Part shown: positions 60,667 to 64,000 of the stretch, in pieces
Numbering within the stretch: position 1 is the first letter of the stretch
Layout of the letters: each line of letters opens with the position of its first letter
Source of the DNA: Christiangramia gaetbulicola
GTDB lineage: Bacteria > Bacteroidota > Bacteroidia > Flavobacteriales > Flavobacteriaceae
Direction: 5' to 3'
Length of the DNA stretch: 64,000 nt
NCBI RefSeq assembly: GCF_003054225.1
Contig: NZ_QBKQ01000001.1
Span: 1,178,001 to 1,242,000, forward strand
Notes under the pieces: model-generated
What the model was told of the DNA's origin: nothing
What the model saw: the letters and a program-made list of their open reading frames with translations, nothing else
The model's database searches: none
Program-made: the position numbers and the translations under genes

Positions 60667-63066
60667 ATGCGACTAAAAATACTTTCTCTATTTCTTTTTA
60701 TTTTTTCAATTACCTCTGCCCAGGAAATTACCGTCCTGGATAATAATTCTGGTGAACCAATAGATGAAGTGGCCATCTATAATAGAGACAGATCGGTTTC
60801 TACTATTACCAATAGTGCAGGAAAAGCTGATATTTCCCAGTTTTCAGATACCGAAGTGATCATATTTAACTCTGATACCTATATCGAAGCCTATCGCAGA
60901 AAAAGGGAGATCCTCAATAATTCAAATATCGTGCTGCTACATTCCAGCGAGAATCAACTGGAGCAGGTGACCCTTTCGGTAGCACGCTTCAAATTAAAGA
61001 AGGACGAGATTCCGCAGAAGATCGTGAGTATCACTCCGTCAGAAATTCAGCTGGCGAGCCCGCAGACATCGGCAGATCTGCTGGAAAGTACCGGGCAGGT
61101 ATTTGTTCAGAAGAGTCAGCTTGGTGGGGGAAGTCCTATGATAAGGGGATTTTCAACGAACAGGTTGCTTTTGACCGTGGATGGAGTTCGAATGAATTCG
61201 GCAATATTTAGAAGTGGGAATCTTCAGAATGTGATCTCGATAGATCCTATGATGGTGGAGAGCGCAGAGATCATTTTAGGCCCCGGTTCTGTGGTGTATG
61301 GGAGTGATGCGATTGGCGGAGTGATGAATTTTTATACTTTGAAACCGAAATTCAGTTTTGATGAAGGAACTTCTTTCTCAGGAAATATCTATACCCGGTT
61401 TGCCACGGCCAATAATGAAAATACGGTGCATGCAGATCTTAATATCGGGCTGGATAACTGGGCATTCGTTACTGGGGTGACCTATTCAGATTTCGGGGAT
61501 CTTAAGATGGGGGAACACGGTCCCGATGATTTTTTAAGGAACGAATATGCCGCGAGGCAGGATGGGGTAGATGTGATACTGCAAAATGATGATCCCCTGG
61601 TTCAGAAGCCAACGGGTTATGATCAGTTAAACCTGCTTCAAAAGGTGAAATATATGCCGTCTAAAGACTGGGATCTCAATCTCGGACTCATTTATTCTGA
61701 AACTTCTGATTTTCCGCGTTACGACAGGCTATACAGAAAAAGAGATGGAGTTCTTCGTGCGGCAGAATGGTATTACGGACCTCAAAAATGGTTCCTGGGA
61801 AACCTGAACGTTAATCACCGCAGCGATTCAGAATTTTATGATAAAGTGCAGTTTACCGGGGCTTATCAATTCTTCGGTGAAAGCAGGAACGACCGGAACT
61901 TTGGCGAGAACATATTGTTTACTACTGAAGAAAATGTAGATGCTTATTCGGCAAACCTGGATTTTGAAAAGGGCTTGTCTCAAAGTAAGTTATTCTATGG
62001 TTTTGAGTATGTGCTGAATAATGTAAGTTCTAATGGTAACTTCAGAAATATTTCAAACAACGATACCGGCGAAACGGCCAGCAGGTATCCCGATGGATCG
62101 AGCTGGCAGTCTATGGCCGTTTATTCCAGTTACCAGTGGAAACTCACCGAGAAGTTTTCCTTACAATCCGGGATCAGGTATAATCATATTCTTGTAGACG
62201 CCAGTTTTGATGACCGTTTCTATGATTTTCCTTTTGAAAAGGCAGATATCAGCACCGGAGCGCTTACCGGAAGTCTTGGGTTAAACTGGAGACAGAATGA
62301 TTTTGTGGGTTGGAGGCTAGGTCTTTCAACCGCCTTTAGAGCTCCAAATATCGATGATGTTGGGAAAATATTCGATTCTGAACCTGGATCGGTGGTGGTT
62401 CCTAATCCAGACCTCAGATCTGAATATGCCTATAATGCAGAGCTGGGAGCCGATTTCAATTTTAATGAAAATATCCGCCTGGCCCTTACGGGTTATTATA
62501 CCTATCTGGATAATGCCATGGTGAGAAGGGATTTTGATCTTAACGGGGAAACCGAAATAGATTACCAGGGAGAGCCAAGCAGGGTGCAGGCGATCCAAAA
62601 TGCCGCCAATGCTTATGTCTATGGTATTGAAGCGGGACTGGAAGTAGATTTTTCTGTAGCCTTAAGGCTTAAATCCCAGTTTAGTTATACCCATGGAGAA
62701 GAGAATGAAGGAGGAGAATATGTGCCTCTGAGACACGCGGCCCCGATGTTTGGAAATACGCATTTGATCTGGAATAAAAGAAGACTGAAATTTGATCTTT
62801 TTACCGAGTATAACGGGCAGTTCGATTTTAAGGATCTTGCCCCTGGAGAACAGAATAAACCCTATTTATATGCCCTGGATGAAAACGGGAATCCATACTC
62901 ACCTTCATGGTACACATTGAATCTAACCGGGCAATATGAATTGAGTTCGAACTGGCTGGCCACGGTTTCTTTAGAGAATATTACAGACCAGCGCTACCGC
63001 ACCTATTCATCAGGAATCGCGGCTGCTGGCAGAAATTTGATCATCGCCCTATCCTACACTTTTTAA
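60667..63066 (+). CDS. TonB-dependent receptor with heme-receptor-like boxes
   Basis: A 799-residue outer-membrane receptor: signal peptide (cut near TSA-QE), a short carboxypeptidase-like domain (about 20-95), the plug (about 120-225, with GQVFVQKSQLGGGSPMIRGF and VVYGSDAIGGVMNF) and the barrel. The barrel contains TAFRAPNIDDVGK and VVPNPDLRSEYAYN, which match the FRAP and NPNL-type boxes of heme/hemoprotein receptors, so heme or hemoglobin uptake is the favoured substrate (inference). No hemophore or heme-pocket histidine was identified with certainty. It abuts recO with no gap, so it may be read from the recO transcript. Confidence 0.9.
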   Translation: MRLKILSLFLFIFSITSAQEITVLDNNSGEPIDEVAIYNRDRSVSTITNSAGKADISQFSDTEVIIFNSDTYIEAYRRKREILNNSNIVLLHSSENQLEQVTLSVARFKLKKDEIPQKIVSITPSEIQLASPQTSADLLESTGQVFVQKSQLGGGSPMIRGFSTNRLLLTVDGVRMNSAIFRSGNLQNVISIDPMMVESAEIILGPGSVVYGSDAIGGVMNFYTLKPKFSFDEGTSFSGNIYTRFATANNENTVHADLNIGLDNWAFVTGVTYSDFGDLKMGEHGPDDFLRNEYAARQDGVDVILQNDDPLVQKPTGYDQLNLLQKVKYMPSKDWDLNLGLIYSETSDFPRYDRLYRKRDGVLRAAEWYYGPQKWFLGNLNVNHRSDSEFYDKVQFTGAYQFFGESRNDRNFGENILFTTEENVDAYSANLDFEKGLSQSKLFYGFEYVLNNVSSNGNFRNISNNDTGETASRYPDGSSWQSMAVYSSYQWKLTEKFSLQSGIRYNHILVDASFDDRFYDFPFEKADISTGALTGSLGLNWRQNDFVGWRLGLSTAFRAPNIDDVGKIFDSEPGSVVVPNPDLRSEYAYNAELGADFNFNENIRLALTGYYTYLDNAMVRRDFDLNGETEIDYQGEPSRVQAIQNAANAYVYGIEAGLEVDFSVALRLKSQFSYTHGEENEGGEYVPLRHAAPMFGNTHLIWNKRRLKFDLFTEYNGQFDFKDLAPGEQNKPYLYALDENGNPYSPSWYTLNLTGQYELSSNWLATVSLENITDQRYRTYSSGIAAAGRNLIIALSYTF

Positions 63067-63078
63067 TTCTGCCTTAAT

Positions 63079-63104
63079 AAAAAGCCTTTAAGTTCCAGCT
63101 TTTT
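63079..63104 (+). terminator. Weak terminator after the TonB receptor gene
   Basis: AAAAAGC, a 12-base loop, then GCTTTTT. Short stem and AT-rich surroundings make it modest. Confidence 0.45.
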
Positions 63105-63206
63105 AAGTTTTCGCATAAGAATAATAACACATGCATTTTACCTTAGAATAATATCTTCTTTTGTTAAAAATCCTTATTTTCGCACATCATTTGAAAAAAG
63201 CAGAAA

Positions 63207-64000
63207 ATGAGCAGAAGGTTCCCTGAATACAAAGGTCTTGACCTGCCTAAGGTGGCAGAAGAAATCCTCAATTATTGGGAAGAGAATGATATTTTCGAAA
63301 AGAGCGTGTCTACCCGTGAAGGTAAAGAGCCATTCATATTTTTTGAAGGTCCGCCTTCAGCTAATGGTCTGCCGGGAATTCACCACGTAATGGCACGTGC
63401 CATAAAAGATATTTTTTGCCGATATAAAACTCAAAAAGGTTTCCAGGTAAAGCGTAAAGCCGGATGGGATACTCACGGACTTCCTGTGGAGTTAGGAGTA
63501 GAGAAGGAACTTGGAATTACCAAAGAGGATATCGGAACCAAAATAAGTATCGAGAAGTATAACGAAGCCTGTAAAAATGCGGTGATGCGTTATACCGATG
63601 TCTGGAACGATCTTACTCAGAAAATGGGTTACTGGGTAGATATGGAAGATCCATATATTACCTACAAATCCAAATATATGGAAACGGTTTGGTGGCTGCT
63701 TTCCGAGATCTATAAGAAAGATCTTATCTATAAAGGCTATACCATTCAGCCTTATTCACCAAAAGCGGGAACGGGATTGAGCTCGCATGAGCTGAACCAA
63801 CCTGGAACTTACCAGGATGTTACCGATACTACGGTAACCGCAATGTTCAAGGTAAAAGAAGATACACTTCCGGATTTTCTAAAAAATATTCCGAATTTGT
63901 TCTTTATCGCATGGACCACAACTCCATGGACCTTGCCTTCGAATACGGCTTTAACCGTTGGTCCTAAGATCGATTACGTTACCGTAAAGACATATAACCA
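63207..64000 (+). CDS. ileS: Isoleucyl-tRNA synthetase, N-terminal part (runs off the window)
   Basis: 264 codons of a class I synthetase are present before the sequence ends. The HIGH-type signature appears as GPPSANGLPGIHHVMARA, and GWDTHGLPVELGVEKELGI and WTTTPWTLPSNTAL (start of the editing domain) are characteristic of IleRS. The KMSKS motif lies beyond the window. It charges tRNA-Ile in the cytoplasm. The 140 bases upstream contain the TonB receptor terminator and a TATTTTCG element that may be a -7 box; no T-box structure is visible. Confidence 0.96.
   Translation, partial: MSRRFPEYKGLDLPKVAEEILNYWEENDIFEKSVSTREGKEPFIFFEGPPSANGLPGIHHVMARAIKDIFCRYKTQKGFQVKRKAGWDTHGLPVELGVEKELGITKEDIGTKISIEKYNEACKNAVMRYTDVWNDLTQKMGYWVDMEDPYITYKSKYMETVWWLLSEIYKKDLIYKGYTIQPYSPKAGTGLSSHELNQPGTYQDVTDTTVTAMFKVKEDTLPDFLKNIPNLFFIAWTTTPWTLPSNTALTVGPKIDYVTVKTYN

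Noticed and set aside
63067-63206. T-box leader before ileS
   Set aside because: The 140 bases hold no T-box core sequence or antiterminator, and T-boxes are not expected in Bacteroidota.

Overview
The window is a chromosomal segment of a marine-type member of the Flavobacteriaceae (phylum Bacteroidota). The gene content resembles Gramella/Christiangramia-like genomes, but genus is an inference. Direct signs are a secreted protease with a type IX secretion sorting tail, two SusC-like-era TonB-dependent receptors, GEVED and Asp-box repeat proteins, an AraC regulator fused to TPRs and a membrane segment, and many Bacteroidota promoters (TTTG, about 18-20 bases, then TAnnTTTG) with A-rich leaders instead of Shine-Dalgarno sites. 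There is no rRNA, CRISPR array, transposase or phage gene. One tRNA gene (Asn) is present. Most of the window is ordinary core genome with tight operons.

Layout. 0-4.2 kb: end of a 3-oxoacid CoA-transferase operon and a large M4 metalloprotease. 4.2-12.3 kb (minus strand): a DUF4331/TPR lipoprotein cluster, a serine hydrolase plus DEDDy exonuclease pair, a CNNM-type membrane protein plus O6-methylguanine methyltransferase pair, and two small unknowns. 12.4-27 kb: heme biosynthesis. hemA-C-D-E-(unknown)-F-(four-helix bundle gene)-hemB run on the minus strand; diverging from them are an AraC regulator, a ThuA-like protein, ferrochelatase hemH and a MATE exporter, then a sortilin-like protein with hemJ. 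27-39 kb: a sensor kinase, enoyl-CoA hydratase, a radical SAM protein, a DNA glycosylase, a TPR-AraC regulator, an S9 peptidase operon, HD hydrolase, acyltransferase, bacilliredoxin and a DjlA-like J protein.

39-47.3 kb is a metal-acquisition region: a TonB receptor with a CxxC plug motif and a thioredoxin-like partner, a divergent DtxR-family regulator with a ZIP transporter, feoA-feoB with a Cys-rich FeoB-associated peptide, and an Sco1-like copper chaperone. A palindrome of the form TTTAG..CTAAA sits on the receptor promoter, at the feoA start and upstream of the AraC gene of the heme locus, so iron uptake and heme regulation may share a DtxR-type regulator (inference). 47.4-54 kb: site-2 protease RseP, tRNA-Asn with a duplicated 3' end, and a phosphate pair (OprP-like porin; PiT permease fused to a PhoU-like domain). 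Both phosphate genes are preceded by 11-base-period TTAAC-type direct repeats that look like Pho boxes. 54-64 kb: two thiol-redox proteins, a macrodomain-pncB-pncA NAD salvage operon, an outer-membrane barrel protein, gdhA, recO, a TonB receptor with heme-receptor-like boxes, and the start of ileS.

I found no clearly new defence or mobile system. The best leads are regulatory: the shared iron-type box and the paired Pho-type boxes. Next come the inverted-repeat-flanked four-helix bundle gene inside the heme operon, the unknown protein between hemE and hemF, and the tRNA 3'-end duplication.
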